Origin: Clavibacter sp. A6099
GTDB taxonomy: Bacteria > Actinomycetota > Actinomycetes > Actinomycetales > Microbacteriaceae
Direction: 5' to 3'
Assembly (NCBI RefSeq): GCF_021919125.1
Contig: NZ_CP083439.1
Span: 372,001-436,000 of the forward strand
Length of the DNA stretch: 64,000 bases
Shown here piece after piece: positions 8,017 to 16,411 of this stretch. The notes beneath the pieces are model-generated. The model was given only the letters and a program-made list of their open reading frames with translations. It made no database searches and was not told the DNA's origin. A program made the translations under genes and the position numbers. The stretch's first letter is position 1. Each line of letters starts with the position of its first letter.

Positions 8017-9285
8017 TCAGGCGCGGCCCTGCAGGATCAGGTTCCAGTACACCCACGGCAGCACGTGGCGGTCGGCGAGGAACGTGATGCGGCGCTCCTT
8101 GGCGAGGCCCTTCCAGCCCGGGATCGTGGGCTTCGGGCGGTAGCGGTCGTCGAACTCGGCGAACACCACGGTCGAGCGGGAGACGACGAACGGGCACACC
8201 GAGTAGCCGTCGTACGTCTGCGGCAGCGGCTTGCCCTTCCGCGCCGCGACGAGGTTCTTGGCGACCGCGGTGGTCTGGTTGCGGAGCGCGCCGCCGGACT
8301 TCGAGTTCGTGGTGGCGGCCGCGTCGCCGAGCGCCCAGACGTCGGGGAAGCGCGGGTGGCGGAGGGTGAGCGGATCCACCTCGACGAAGCCGCCCGCGTC
8401 GCCGGGCGCCGCGAGGCCCGTGCCGGCCAGCCAGTCGGGCGCCGATTGCGGCGGCACCGCGTGCAGGACGTCGTAGGCGATGGTCTCGCGCTCCGCGTCC
8501 TCGAGGCCCTGCTGTGCGGCGTGGTCGGGCCCGAGGAGCGCGCGGGCGCGATCGACGCCGGCGATATCGACGGTGCGGGCGACGGGATCCACCGCAACGA
8601 GCTCGCGCCCATACCGCACCTCGATGCCGTACTCGGCGACCTTGCGCTCGAGCTCGGCGTCGACGAGCGGCATGCCGAACATCGTGGGCGTCGGCACCAC
8701 GAGCACGACGCGGATGTCGTCGAGCACGCCGATGGCGCGCCAGTGGTCGCACGCGAGGTACATGGGCTTCTGCGACGCCCCCGAGCACGTCCCGGGGCCG
8801 TCGGGTTGCGTGAAGACGACCGTGCCGGAGCGCACGTCGCGCAGCACCTTCGAGGCCTTGGCGGCGTAGTTGTGCTCGTAGTTGGAGATGCCGACGGGCG
8901 AGTCCATCGCCTCGGCGAGGCCGGGCACGCGGTCCCAGTCCTTCTGGATGCCCGGGCACACGATGAGCTGGCCGTAGGAGAGGCGCGTGCCGGACTCGAG
9001 CGACACCGTCTTCGCGACCGGGTCGATGCCGGCGACGCGGTCCCGGATCCACGTGACGCCCTTAGGAGTGACGGATCCCTGCGGCCGGGTGGCCTGCGAC
9101 GCCCGCGCGGTGCCGCCCGCCACGTGCGAGAACATCGGCTGGTAGTAGTGCGTGTCGCGCGGCTCGATGACCGCGACGTCGTCGACGCCGTACCGCCGGA
9201 GCCGACCCGCGACCGACAGGCCGGCGTTCCCCCCGCCGATGACGAGGACGTCGTGGTGCGGGGTCGTGCCGGGGGCATCGGTCAT
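8017..9285 (-). CDS. SQR-like FAD-dependent oxidoreductase
   Basis: 422 residues. An N-terminal dinucleotide-binding motif (VLVIGGGNAGLSVAGRLRR, residues 13-31) is followed by the FAD-contacting HYYQPMF, a second nucleotide-binding region near the middle (VVLVVPTPTMFGMPLVD) and a C-terminal FAD motif (DVWALGDAA). Cysteines in IVCPG, GTCSGAS and SVCPFV lie roughly where sulfide:quinone oxidoreductases have theirs, so a role in sulfide or persulfide oxidation at the membrane is plausible but not proven. A TAGGTT box six bases before the ATG suggests a leaderless transcript. Confidence 0.8.
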   Translation of the reverse strand: MTDAPGTTPHHDVLVIGGGNAGLSVAGRLRRYGVDDVAVIEPRDTHYYQPMFSHVAGGTARASQATRPQGSVTPKGVTWIRDRVAGIDPVAKTVSLESGTRLSYGQLIVCPGIQKDWDRVPGLAEAMDSPVGISNYEHNYAAKASKVLRDVRSGTVVFTQPDGPGTCSGASQKPMYLACDHWRAIGVLDDIRVVLVVPTPTMFGMPLVDAELERKVAEYGIEVRYGRELVAVDPVARTVDIAGVDRARALLGPDHAAQQGLEDAERETIAYDVLHAVPPQSAPDWLAGTGLAAPGDAGGFVEVDPLTLRHPRFPDVWALGDAAATTNSKSGGALRNQTTAVAKNLVAARKGKPLPQTYDGYSVCPFVVSRSTVVFAEFDDRYRPKPTIPGWKGLAKERRITFLADRHVLPWVYWNLILQGRA

Positions 9286-9600
9286 GGGCTCAACCTAGGC
9301 CGGGTGCACGGCATCCGTCCGGCCGTCGTCCGGCCGACCGGCGACGCGCGCCGCGGGATCCGTGCCCTGGCCGGTCCCGTGCCCTGGCCGGTCCCTGGGC
9401 CGGGCTCGTGCCCTGGCCGGAATGCGCACGCCGGACGCCGCCAGGTGGCCGCCCAGCGAACCCCGGCCGCTCCCGCCTGGAGGAACGCTGGACGTCCGGG
9501 ACGAGCCGGGCGCCTCCGCCGTCTCCTTGACGTGCCGGTCGACCAGCCGGCACCGCGGACCCGCATCCGGGATCGCGCCACCGAGCATCAGGAGCACCAC
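9286..9600. other. Intergenic region between divergent genes
   Basis: No coding sequence is supported here. It must carry promoters for the SQR-like gene (leftward, TAGGTT at 9292-9297) and for the Gls24 gene (rightward; Shine-Dalgarno AGGAGCACC before 9601). It also contains the three-copy 14-base repeat at 9361-9420. Confidence 0.6.
9361..9420 (+). repeat. Three copies of CGTGCCCTGGCCGG
   Basis: Perfect 14-base copies start at 9361, 9378 and 9407. The first two are 17 bases apart. They lie between the divergent SQR-like and Gls24 genes. They could be binding sites for a regulator or simply slippage products. Confidence 0.7.
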
Positions 9601-10047
9601 ATGACCGACGTCACCCCCGCCACCGCATCCAGCCGCGCCGCCGCGAAGCACACGCCCGCCGACTCCGCCGCCGGCAAGAACACGATCGCCGACGGCGTCG
9701 TGGAGAAGGTCGCCGGCATCGCGGCCCGCCAGGTCCCCGGCGTCCACGACCTCGGCAACGGCGCTGCCCGTGCCGTCGGCGCGATCCGCAACGTCATCGG
9801 CCAGCAGGACCGCGGCCAGGGCATCTCCGTCGAGGTCGGCGAGACCCAGGTCGCCGCGGACATCGTCGTCGTCGCCGAGTACCCCGTCGCGCTGCAGGAC
9901 CTCGCCGACCGGATCCGCGAGTCCGTCACCGACGCCATCTCGCAGGTCGTCGGCATGGACGTCACCGAGGTCAACGTCACCGTCTCCGACGTGCACATCC
10001 CGTCGGACGACAAGGACGACGACGACTCGAAGAGCCGCGTCCAGTAG
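9601..10047 (+). CDS. Asp23/Gls24 family envelope stress protein
   Basis: 148 residues. After a polar 25-residue lead, the Asp23/Gls24 domain spans about 27-125 (TIADGVVEKVAGIAARQVPG, later ISVEVGETQVAADIVVVAEY and MDVTEVNVTVSDVHIP). The end is very acidic (SDDKDDDDSKS). Proteins of this family gather at the cell envelope in Gram-positive bacteria and are linked to cell-wall or alkaline stress; the exact role here is unknown. It is followed by a second family member 129 bases downstream, probably co-expressed. Confidence 0.85.
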   Translation: MTDVTPATASSRAAAKHTPADSAAGKNTIADGVVEKVAGIAARQVPGVHDLGNGAARAVGAIRNVIGQQDRGQGISVEVGETQVAADIVVVAEYPVALQDLADRIRESVTDAISQVVGMDVTEVNVTVSDVHIPSDDKDDDDSKSRVQ

Positions 10048-10176
10048 CACCGCCCGCTGACGGGACCGGGCACGCCCGGTCCCGTCGCCGCGTGCGGACC
10101 CGTAGGCCCGCGCCCGGGGCGCCCGGCCGCACCTACCCGCACCCATCCCGCACCGCACCACCGAAGGAGCACCGCC

Positions 10177-11163
10177 GTGAACGACGCCGCACCCGCCATC
10201 CGTCCCATCGACCTGACCGGCATCGACGCCGCGCACCCGGAGGGGGAGACGACCGCGCACCGCGTCGGCGTCGCCGCGGCCGAGACGGCCGCGGCCATCA
10301 CCGGCGTCCACCACCTCGGCGGCACGGCCGCGCGGGCGCTCGACGCGGCGTCCCGGGCGATCCGCGGCACGAGCACCGGCCCCGGCGTCACGGTCTCCGA
10401 GGAGGCCGGCGGCACCGTGATCGACATCGACCTCGTGGTCGAGTACCCGACGCCCGTGCAGGACGTCGTGGACGAGACGCGCGAGCAGGTCGCCCGTGCG
10501 GCCCGGCAGATCGCGCCCGGAGCGGTGCGCGTGAACATCCGCGTGACCGACGTGCACGGCCCCTTCGACGACGAGCAGTCGCCCGCCGCTGCCGCGCTGG
10601 AGAGGGCGAAGGACGCCGGATCCGACGCGCTCGAGAAGGCCAAGGATGCCGGATCGGACGCGCTGGACACGGCCGAGGCGGCCGGATCCGAAGGGCTCGA
10701 GAAGGCGAAGGCGGCCGGATCCGACGCCGCCGATCGCGCCCGCGAGGCCGGCGACCGGATCCAGGACGCGTCCGCCGCCGCCGCCGCCCGCGCGCAGGAC
10801 GCTGGATCGCGCGTCGCCGACGCCGCGAAGGAGATCGGCTCCGAGGCCGCCGACCGCGCGAAGGCCGCGGGCGCCGTGCTCGCCGACTCCGCGAAGGCGG
10901 ACGTCGAGGAGACCCGGGACGCGGCCGAGGAGCGCGACGAGCGCGCCGCCGCTGGCGCCGTCGACGACGCGGCCGACTTCGACACGTACGCGACGGAGGC
11001 CGCATCCGCGCCCGAGGTCACCGTGGTCGTCGACGGGCACGGCGACGGCACCACCCGCGTGGAGGTCGACGGCCCCGCCACGGTGGAGGTCCAGGGCGAG
11101 CGCGTCGAGGTCGACGGCGAGGCCGCGTCCCGGGACGACGACGAGGACGCCGACCGCTCCTAG
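10177..11163 (+). CDS. Asp23/Gls24 family protein with long repeat-rich tail
   Basis: 328 residues from a GTG start with Shine-Dalgarno GAAGGAGCA. Residues about 20-130 form a second Asp23/Gls24 domain (AAAITGVHHLGGTAARALDA, then VTDVHGPF). Residues about 135-265 are an alanine-rich, highly charged region built of imperfect 11-12 residue units of the type AGSDALEKAKD, resembling LEA group 3 or apolipoprotein-like amphipathic helices and probably coiled-coil. The last 55 residues contain a small beta-like segment (VTVVVDGHGDGTTRVEVDG) and an acidic end. This fusion is longer than ordinary Gls24 proteins (about 110-180 residues). Confidence 0.8.
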   Translation: MNDAAPAIRPIDLTGIDAAHPEGETTAHRVGVAAAETAAAITGVHHLGGTAARALDAASRAIRGTSTGPGVTVSEEAGGTVIDIDLVVEYPTPVQDVVDETREQVARAARQIAPGAVRVNIRVTDVHGPFDDEQSPAAAALERAKDAGSDALEKAKDAGSDALDTAEAAGSEGLEKAKAAGSDAADRAREAGDRIQDASAAAAARAQDAGSRVADAAKEIGSEAADRAKAAGAVLADSAKADVEETRDAAEERDERAAAGAVDDAADFDTYATEAASAPEVTVVVDGHGDGTTRVEVDGPATVEVQGERVEVDGEAASRDDDEDADRS

Positions 11164-11168
11164 CGGTC
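11152..11168 (+). terminator. Weak hairpin at the end of the second Gls24 gene
   Basis: GACCGCT and AGCGGTC flank a 3-base loop and enclose the TAG stop codon. There is no T-run after it, so termination is uncertain. Confidence 0.3.
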
Positions 11169-11187
11169 GGCGGGCCGGGCCGCGCCG

Positions 11188-11760
11188 CTACCGCCCGATG
11201 CCCGCGAGCGAGCCGACGGTCTTGCCCGCGGGATCGCCGATGATGCAGTCCACGGTGCGGTCGCCCGTGCTCCAGCTGTCGCCGGTCGGCTTGTACCCCT
11301 GATAGTCGTAGATCGAGTCCTGGTAGTCGAAGCCCACGAAGGGCCCGAACGCCGAGCCGCACAGGTCGTCGGCCTGCGCGTCCACGGCGTCGTCGCCGGG
11401 GAAGCCATCGCCCGTCAACGTAGGGGCCGCGTAGACCTCGAAGTCGTGCGGCTCGGAGCATGGCACCGTGCTCACGTCGCCCACCTGGTGCGAGTGCGCG
11501 GAGTCGTCGTCGCTCGCGGGGTGCGCGTCGGCCGCGTCCTGCTCGATCACGGCGGCTGACGCCGCGTCGTCGAGGCAGTCGCCCTGGCGCAGCGTGAAGA
11601 CGTCCGTCGTGCCGCCGGCCGTGATGGATCCGTCGTCATCGCGCGTCTCGGCGTGCGGGACGAGGTCGGCCAGCTGCTGCAGCGAGCACCCGCTGAGCGC
11701 GGCGGCGAGGAGGACGGCCGCGAACGCGGAGGGCAGGATGCGGCGGGCGGCGACGGCCAT
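11188..11760 (-). CDS. Septum-formation-type lipoprotein
   Basis: 190 residues. The signal peptide ends in a lipobox (LSGC, cysteine at residue 25). The mature part has the pattern of the actinobacterial septum-formation domain (PF13845): FTLRQGDCL, then a conserved VPCSEPHDFEVYA, a third cysteine in DLCGSAFGPFVG and a fourth in DRTVDCIIGD, probably two disulfides outside the membrane. The family name comes from one cell-division-linked member; the function here is unproven. The gene converges with the Gls24 gene. Confidence 0.75.
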   Translation of the reverse strand: MAVAARRILPSAFAAVLLAAALSGCSLQQLADLVPHAETRDDDGSITAGGTTDVFTLRQGDCLDDAASAAVIEQDAADAHPASDDDSAHSHQVGDVSTVPCSEPHDFEVYAAPTLTGDGFPGDDAVDAQADDLCGSAFGPFVGFDYQDSIYDYQGYKPTGDSWSTGDRTVDCIIGDPAGKTVGSLAGIGR

Positions 11761-11862
11761 GGGGGTCCTCGGGTTCGGGGAGCGGATCGGCTCACCGTAG
11801 CGTCGCCGCTCGCCCGCGCGCGCGAGTTCCGCGCGGGGGACCCGCGCCGGGGATCCGCTGCG

Positions 11863-12315
11863 TCAGTCGAACCGCGCGCCGCCCGGCCGCGACCGCCCCG
11901 CGGTCATGACCACGTAGACGATCGTCCCGAGGACCGGGATGAAGTTGATGAAGATCCACGTGCCGCTGCGGTCGACGTCGTGCAGCCGACGCCACGAGAC
12001 GGCCAGCGCCGGGACGAACACGGCCAGCTGGAGCACGGCGAGCACGGCGCTCCAGGAGTCGACGATGGTCAGCTCGTCGAGGAGCCCGAGGCCCCCGAGC
12101 GGCTCCCGGCGGTCGGCGTTCAAGCTGCTCAGGGTCTGGAGGGCGGACGTGCCGACGACGCTCGTGAGGATCCACCACCAGAACTCGCTCCGGCTGGCGC
12201 GCCCGCGGAAGGTCGCGTACTTGAGGAAGAACCTCCGCATCGCCTCCTGCCAGGACGCGCCGTACAGCGGCAGCTCGAGGGTCGGGCGGGTTCCGGGCGG
12301 CGTCGCGTCGGTCAT
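11863..12315 (-). CDS. DUF805 membrane protein
   Basis: 150 residues. The signature of DUF805 is clear: YATFRGRASRSEFWWW before the first membrane segment, and RRLHDVDRSGTW before the last pair. About four membrane segments are predicted. Function of the family is unknown. A TACGGT box six bases before the ATG indicates a leaderless start. Confidence 0.85.
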   Translation of the reverse strand: MTDATPPGTRPTLELPLYGASWQEAMRRFFLKYATFRGRASRSEFWWWILTSVVGTSALQTLSSLNADRREPLGGLGLLDELTIVDSWSAVLAVLQLAVFVPALAVSWRRLHDVDRSGTWIFINFIPVLGTIVYVVMTAGRSRPGGARFD

Positions 12316-12397
12316 GCGTCGACCGTACGCGGGCCCGGCCGCATCCGCGGGGGAGCGGATGCGGCCGGGCGGTCGGCGGCGCGGGGTCGACGCCGGA

Positions 12398-12865
12398 TCA
12401 CACCACGGTGAGCCCCAGCACCGCGAGCGCCCCGAAGGCGACGCCCCAGACGGCGATCGCGATCGTCTCCCAGATCAGCACCGCGCGCGGGCGGGCGCCG
12501 AAGGAGACCATCGCCGCCGATGTGAAGTGCGTCGGCACCAGGAGCGGGCCGAGGAGGCTGACGCCCGGCACGCCGTAGCGGTCGAACGTGCGGCGGATCT
12601 TGGCACGCCTCGGCGTCTCCTCCCTCGTGCTGTCGCGCGTGATCCGGTTGCGCGTGCGCGACGCGACCAGCACGATCAGCGCGACGATCGCGACGTTGCC
12701 CACGACGGCCGCGAGCACCGCGACCGCCACGTGCTGGCCGCTGATCACGCCGACCACGGCCGCGAACTCGACCTCGAGGAACGGGATCATCGCGGTGACC
12801 ATGACCCCGAACCAGCGGAGCAGCTCCGGCAGCCCGTTCGTGAAGTCCTGCAGCGCGTCGATCAT
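12398..12865 (-). CDS. Small multidrug-export-type membrane protein
   Basis: 155 residues with about four hydrophobic segments, of the small multidrug export family (PF06695): IPFLEVEFAAVVGVISG in the first half and RYGVPGVSLLGPLLVPTHFT in the second. Experimental evidence for drug export by this family is thin. Its ATG overlaps the stop of the ABC permease (ATGA), so the gene is translationally coupled and probably the third gene of the ATPase-permease operon. Confidence 0.75.
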   Translation of the reverse strand: MIDALQDFTNGLPELLRWFGVMVTAMIPFLEVEFAAVVGVISGQHVAVAVLAAVVGNVAIVALIVLVASRTRNRITRDSTREETPRRAKIRRTFDRYGVPGVSLLGPLLVPTHFTSAAMVSFGARPRAVLIWETIAIAVWGVAFGALAVLGLTVV

Positions 12866-13995
12866 CCCTTCAGCGCCTCTCGCAGCTTCACGCGGGATCC
12901 GGTGCGGAGCAGCGAGTTGCTGTAGATCCGCGATCCGAGGGCCACCACCACCGCGGTCGTCGCGATGAGCACGGCGAGCGAGACGAGCGGCTCCCACCAC
13001 TGGGCCTCGCCGAGGAACAGCCGCATCGGCATCCCGACCGGGGCGGAGAACGGGATGTACGACATGACCGTCATCACCACGGGGTTGTCGTTGAAGAAGA
13101 TGACGGCGAAGTACGGGATCATCACGAGGTACGTGACCGGGGCCGTGACGGCTCCCACGTCCTCCTGGCGGGAGACGAGCGAGGCCGCCGTCGCGAAGAG
13201 CGACGCGAGCAGCACGAACCCGAACAGGAAGAACACGACGAACCAGATCACGGCCGGGCCGACGATCGCGAGGAGCGCGGTCTGCTCGGTCACGAGGAGG
13301 CCGATCCCGGACATCAGGGCGATGAGCGCGATCTGCGTGAACGCCAGGATGCTGTTGCCGAGCACCTTGCCGGCGAGCAGCGCCCGCACGGGGATGGTCG
13401 ACATGAGCAGCTCGACCACGCGGGTCTGCTTCTCCTCGACGACGCTCTGGGCGATGATCTGCCCGAACGTCAGCGCCGAGATGAAGAACACGACGCCGAA
13501 CGCGAGCGCCACGATGTAGGCGATGGCGGGATTCGTGGTCGGCTCGTCGAGGAGCTCGACGCGCGGGGTGTCGGTGAGGGCGCTCACGACGCCGTCGGGG
13601 GCGGAGGTGTCGCCGATCACGAGCACGGCTCCGTCGGAGTCGGCCTGCGTGTCGGGGACGACCGCGGCCTCTACGTCGCCGTCGCGGACCATCGCCTGCG
13701 CGTCCTCGACGCTGTCGGCCGGCACGCCCTCGAGCGACTCGGCGCCGGACACCGCCTGCTGGGCGGAGCCGACGACGGCCACCCGCGTCGTCTCGCTGCC
13801 GCCGCCGGGGCCGCCGTTCGCGGTGAGGAAGCCGCTGACGATGATGGAGGCGAGGATCCCGACGAGCAGGATCCCCGTGCTGATGAGGAACGACTTGCTG
13901 CGCAGGCGCATGCGCACCTCGCGGCCCGTCACGAGCATCGTGGACTGGGCGAACGTCGGGGCCGTGCCCCGTCGGGTGGTGCTGGTGGTGCTCAC
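12862..13995 (-). CDS. ABC-2 type transporter permease (NatB-like)
   Basis: 377 residues. One membrane segment near residue 40 is followed by an extracytoplasmic domain of about 110 residues and then five membrane segments (VVFFISALTFGQIIAQSVVEEK is cut here at the key part: GQIIAQSVVEEKQTRVVELL). This is the layout of NatB/YhaP-type ABC-2 permeases, which export Na+ or small compounds. It overlaps the ATPase gene upstream (ATGA) and the small export gene downstream, giving one operon of three coupled genes. Confidence 0.85.
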   Translation of the reverse strand: MSTTSTTRRGTAPTFAQSTMLVTGREVRMRLRSKSFLISTGILLVGILASIIVSGFLTANGGPGGGSETTRVAVVGSAQQAVSGAESLEGVPADSVEDAQAMVRDGDVEAAVVPDTQADSDGAVLVIGDTSAPDGVVSALTDTPRVELLDEPTTNPAIAYIVALAFGVVFFISALTFGQIIAQSVVEEKQTRVVELLMSTIPVRALLAGKVLGNSILAFTQIALIALMSGIGLLVTEQTALLAIVGPAVIWFVVFFLFGFVLLASLFATAASLVSRQEDVGAVTAPVTYLVMIPYFAVIFFNDNPVVMTVMSYIPFSAPVGMPMRLFLGEAQWWEPLVSLAVLIATTAVVVALGSRIYSNSLLRTGSRVKLREALKG

Positions 13996-14873
13996 TGGAC
14001 GACCTCCTGGAAGATCTCGCTGAGGGTGGGGCGGCGACGGGTGAAGCCCGCGACGGATCCGCGGGAGACGGCCTCGGCGAGCACGCGCTGGCGCGCCTCC
14101 TCGTCGGCCTCGAAGAGCACGTAGCCGCCGTCGAACTCGACGACCTCGACGCCGGGCACGTCGCGCACCCAGCCGCCGTCGCCGTCGATCTGCAGCTCCG
14201 TGAGGGGGCGGCTGTGTTGGTCGCGCAGCTCCTCGCGGTCGCCCGATGCGCGGATCCGGCCCTCGGCGATGACGACCACGTCGTCGCAGAGGCGCTCCAC
14301 GATGTCGAGCTGGTGCGAGGAGAAGAGCACGGGCACGCCCTGCGCGGCCCGCTCGGTGAGGACGCCGAGCACGGTCTCGACGGCGATCGGGTCGAGGCCC
14401 GAGAACGGCTCGTCGAGCACGAGCACCTCGGGGTCGTGCACGAGGCTCGCGGCGATCTGCGCCCGCTGCTGGTTGCCGAGCGACAGCGACTCGATGGGGT
14501 CGTTCCGCCGCTCGCCGAGGCTGAGCCGCTCGAGCAGTCGTTCCGTGTTGGTGGTCGCGTCGGCCGCGCTCATGCCGTGCAGGCGGCCGAGGTAGACGAT
14601 CTGCTCCTGCAGCTTCATCTTCGGGTAGAGGCCGCGCTCCTCGGGCATGTAGCCGAAGGTGCGGCGGCTGGAGGTGCCGAGGTCGCTCCCGTTCAGCGAG
14701 ACCGTGCCGGAGTCGGCGGTGAGCACGCCGAGCATGATCCGCATGGTCGTGGTCTTGCCGGCGCCGTTGCCGCCGACGAAGCCGGTCAGCCTCCCCGGCC
14801 GCACGGTGAAGGACACGTCGTCGAGGACCTTGCGGTCCCCGAACGATCGCGTGACGTTCTGGACTTCGAGCAC
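13992..14873 (-). CDS. ABC transporter ATP-binding protein (NatA-like)
   Basis: 293 residues. Walker A GGNGAGKTTT (about residues 34-43), ABC signature SLGNQQRAQIAASL, Walker B VLVLDEPFSGLDP and switch histidine in FSSHQLD are all present. A C-terminal domain of about 75 residues ends in LSEIFQEVV, typical of DrrA/NatA exporters. It powers the ABC-2 permease encoded next. The GTG at 14873 was chosen because GAGGAGG lies 7 bases before it and the domain starts at once (VLEVQNVTRSFGDRKVL). Confidence 0.88.
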   Translation of the reverse strand: MLEVQNVTRSFGDRKVLDDVSFTVRPGRLTGFVGGNGAGKTTTMRIMLGVLTADSGTVSLNGSDLGTSSRRTFGYMPEERGLYPKMKLQEQIVYLGRLHGMSAADATTNTERLLERLSLGERRNDPIESLSLGNQQRAQIAASLVHDPEVLVLDEPFSGLDPIAVETVLGVLTERAAQGVPVLFSSHQLDIVERLCDDVVVIAEGRIRASGDREELRDQHSRPLTELQIDGDGGWVRDVPGVEVVEFDGGYVLFEADEEARQRVLAEAVSRGSVAGFTRRRPTLSEIFQEVVQ

Positions 14874-15074
14874 GAATGGCCTCCTCGGTGGGCGTGGGTG
14901 ATCCGTGCTGCTCACGCTAGGTGCGGGGGTGCGCGGGGGAGTCCGCCATGAGGGGGAACCGGGTGGGGGATGGGTCGTGCGTCGCGGTGATGGGGCGCGG
15001 ACGGGGGCGCGGTCGCCGCGGACGGGGGCGCGGCAGGCGGTGATCCGCGGCCCGGTTCCTCCTAGGGTCGGGGC

Positions 15075-15515
15075 ATGCGCTTCCCCACCCTCGTCCAGGC
15101 CGTCGCCGACGGAGCCTCCGCGGCGGGGTGCGTGCTCTTCGCGCTGATCGCCACGGGCATCGGCACCGCGCCGCTCGCGATCGCCGGACTCGCGCTGCTG
15201 GGGCTGTCCGCGATCGTGCGGGTCGTCGCGATCGTGTGGGCGCGGCGCCGGCTCGCGCTCGTCGGGCGCGGCCGCGGTGCGTGGACCCGCTGGATCCACG
15301 CCCTCTGGCTCGTGCAGTGCCTCGCCTTCGTCGCGGGGCTGGTGCTCGCGCACTCGTCCGTCGGGGCGGTCGCGACCGCGGCGATCGTCGGCGTCGTCGT
15401 GGGCGTCACCTCGGTCGCGCTCGCGGGAGGTGCCGCCCGTCGCGCCGGACGCGGATCGGGTGTCGGCAGCGGCACGGGCTTCGTCGACTCCGCCGCCATC
15501 ACCGCCTACGCGTAG
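15075..15515 (+). CDS. Membrane protein of unknown function
   Basis: 146 residues with four predicted membrane segments and basic loops (WARRRLALVGRGRG). No family was recognised. TAGGGT (15063-15068) lies six bases before the ATG (leaderless). Its last codons overlap, tail to tail, the last codons of the SMP-30 gene on the other strand inside a 16-base palindrome (15503-15518). Confidence 0.65.
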   Translation: MRFPTLVQAVADGASAAGCVLFALIATGIGTAPLAIAGLALLGLSAIVRVVAIVWARRRLALVGRGRGAWTRWIHALWLVQCLAFVAGLVLAHSSVGAVATAAIVGVVVGVTSVALAGGAARRAGRGSGVGSGTGFVDSAAITAYA

Positions 15516-15518
15516 GCG
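15503..15518. repeat. 16-base perfect palindrome shared by two stop codons
   Basis: CGCCTACGCGTAGGCG reads the same on both strands and contains the TAG stop codons of the genes ending at 15515 (+) and 15506 (-). Both proteins therefore end in the same Ala-Tyr-Ala. Confidence 0.8.
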
Positions 15519-16411
15519 CTCGCCGCCGGACCGGTGACGCCCGGCCGCACCGCGAACAGCATCCCCGCGCGCGGATGGCGGGCCGAGTCCTCCGGCGAGT
15601 AGCCCTCCTGCGAGGTCGTGATCACGAGGACGTCGCGGCCGGGGCCGACGAACGCGCAACTGGAGACCTGCGGCGCGTCGACCCGCACGGATCCCACGTG
15701 CTCGCCGGTCGGCGAGTAGCGGCGCACCTCGCTGCCGCCCCAGAGCGCGACCCAGAGGAAGCCCTCGTCGTCGACGCACATGCCGTCGGGGTGGCCGTCG
15801 GCGGGGTCGATCTCGACCACCACCTCGGGATCCGCCAGCCCCGGCCTGCCGCTGCCGTCGTCGTCCGTGACCCGGAAGCGCCGGACCTGCTGCGTGGTCG
15901 TGTCGATGTACAGCATCTCGGAGCCGTCGGCCGAGAACGCGGTGCCGTTGGAGATGGTGACGCCCTCGAGCACGGTCGTCGCGCGGCCGCGGTCGAGGAG
16001 GTAGAGCGCGCCCGCGCCGGGCGTCTTGTCGAAGGCCATGGACCCCGCCCAGAGCCGGCCGCGCGGATCCACCTCGCCGTCGTTCATGCGGCGCCGGATG
16101 CCGTCGGCCGGGAGCACGTCGACCATCGGGATCAGCTCGCCGTCGGCCGTGAGACGGACGAAGCCGTCGCGCGCGGCGAGCACGTGGCCGCCGTCCGCGT
16201 GCCGGACGACCGCGCCGACCGGGCCGCCCACGCGCGTCTCGTGGACCGGCCCGACCGCGAGCGTGACCGGATCCAGCGTGGCCTCGCGGACGATGCCGAC
16301 GTACTGGTCGGCCCAGAGCAGGGTGCCGCGCGACTCATCCCACAGCGGCGCCTCGGCGTGCTCGGCGCGGACGGTGTCGAGCGGCACGGCGTCCCAGACG
16401 GCGACGCTCAT
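15506..16411 (-). CDS. SMP-30/gluconolactonase family protein
   Basis: 301 residues, a six-bladed beta-propeller lactonase of the SMP-30/regucalcin type. Family landmarks visible are HAEAPLWDESRGTLLWADQ at the start (metal-binding glutamate), MNDGEVDPRGRLWAGSM, TISNGTAFSADG and HPDGMCVDDEGFLWVALW. These enzymes open sugar lactones (e.g. glucono-, arabino-, xylono-lactone) with a divalent metal. The gene overlaps the SDR gene upstream by ATGA, so a sugar dehydrogenase plus lactonase pair is likely. Confidence 0.87.
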   Translation of the reverse strand: MSVAVWDAVPLDTVRAEHAEAPLWDESRGTLLWADQYVGIVREATLDPVTLAVGPVHETRVGGPVGAVVRHADGGHVLAARDGFVRLTADGELIPMVDVLPADGIRRRMNDGEVDPRGRLWAGSMAFDKTPGAGALYLLDRGRATTVLEGVTISNGTAFSADGSEMLYIDTTTQQVRRFRVTDDDGSGRPGLADPEVVVEIDPADGHPDGMCVDDEGFLWVALWGGSEVRRYSPTGEHVGSVRVDAPQVSSCAFVGPGRDVLVITTSQEGYSPEDSARHPRAGMLFAVRPGVTGPAASAYA

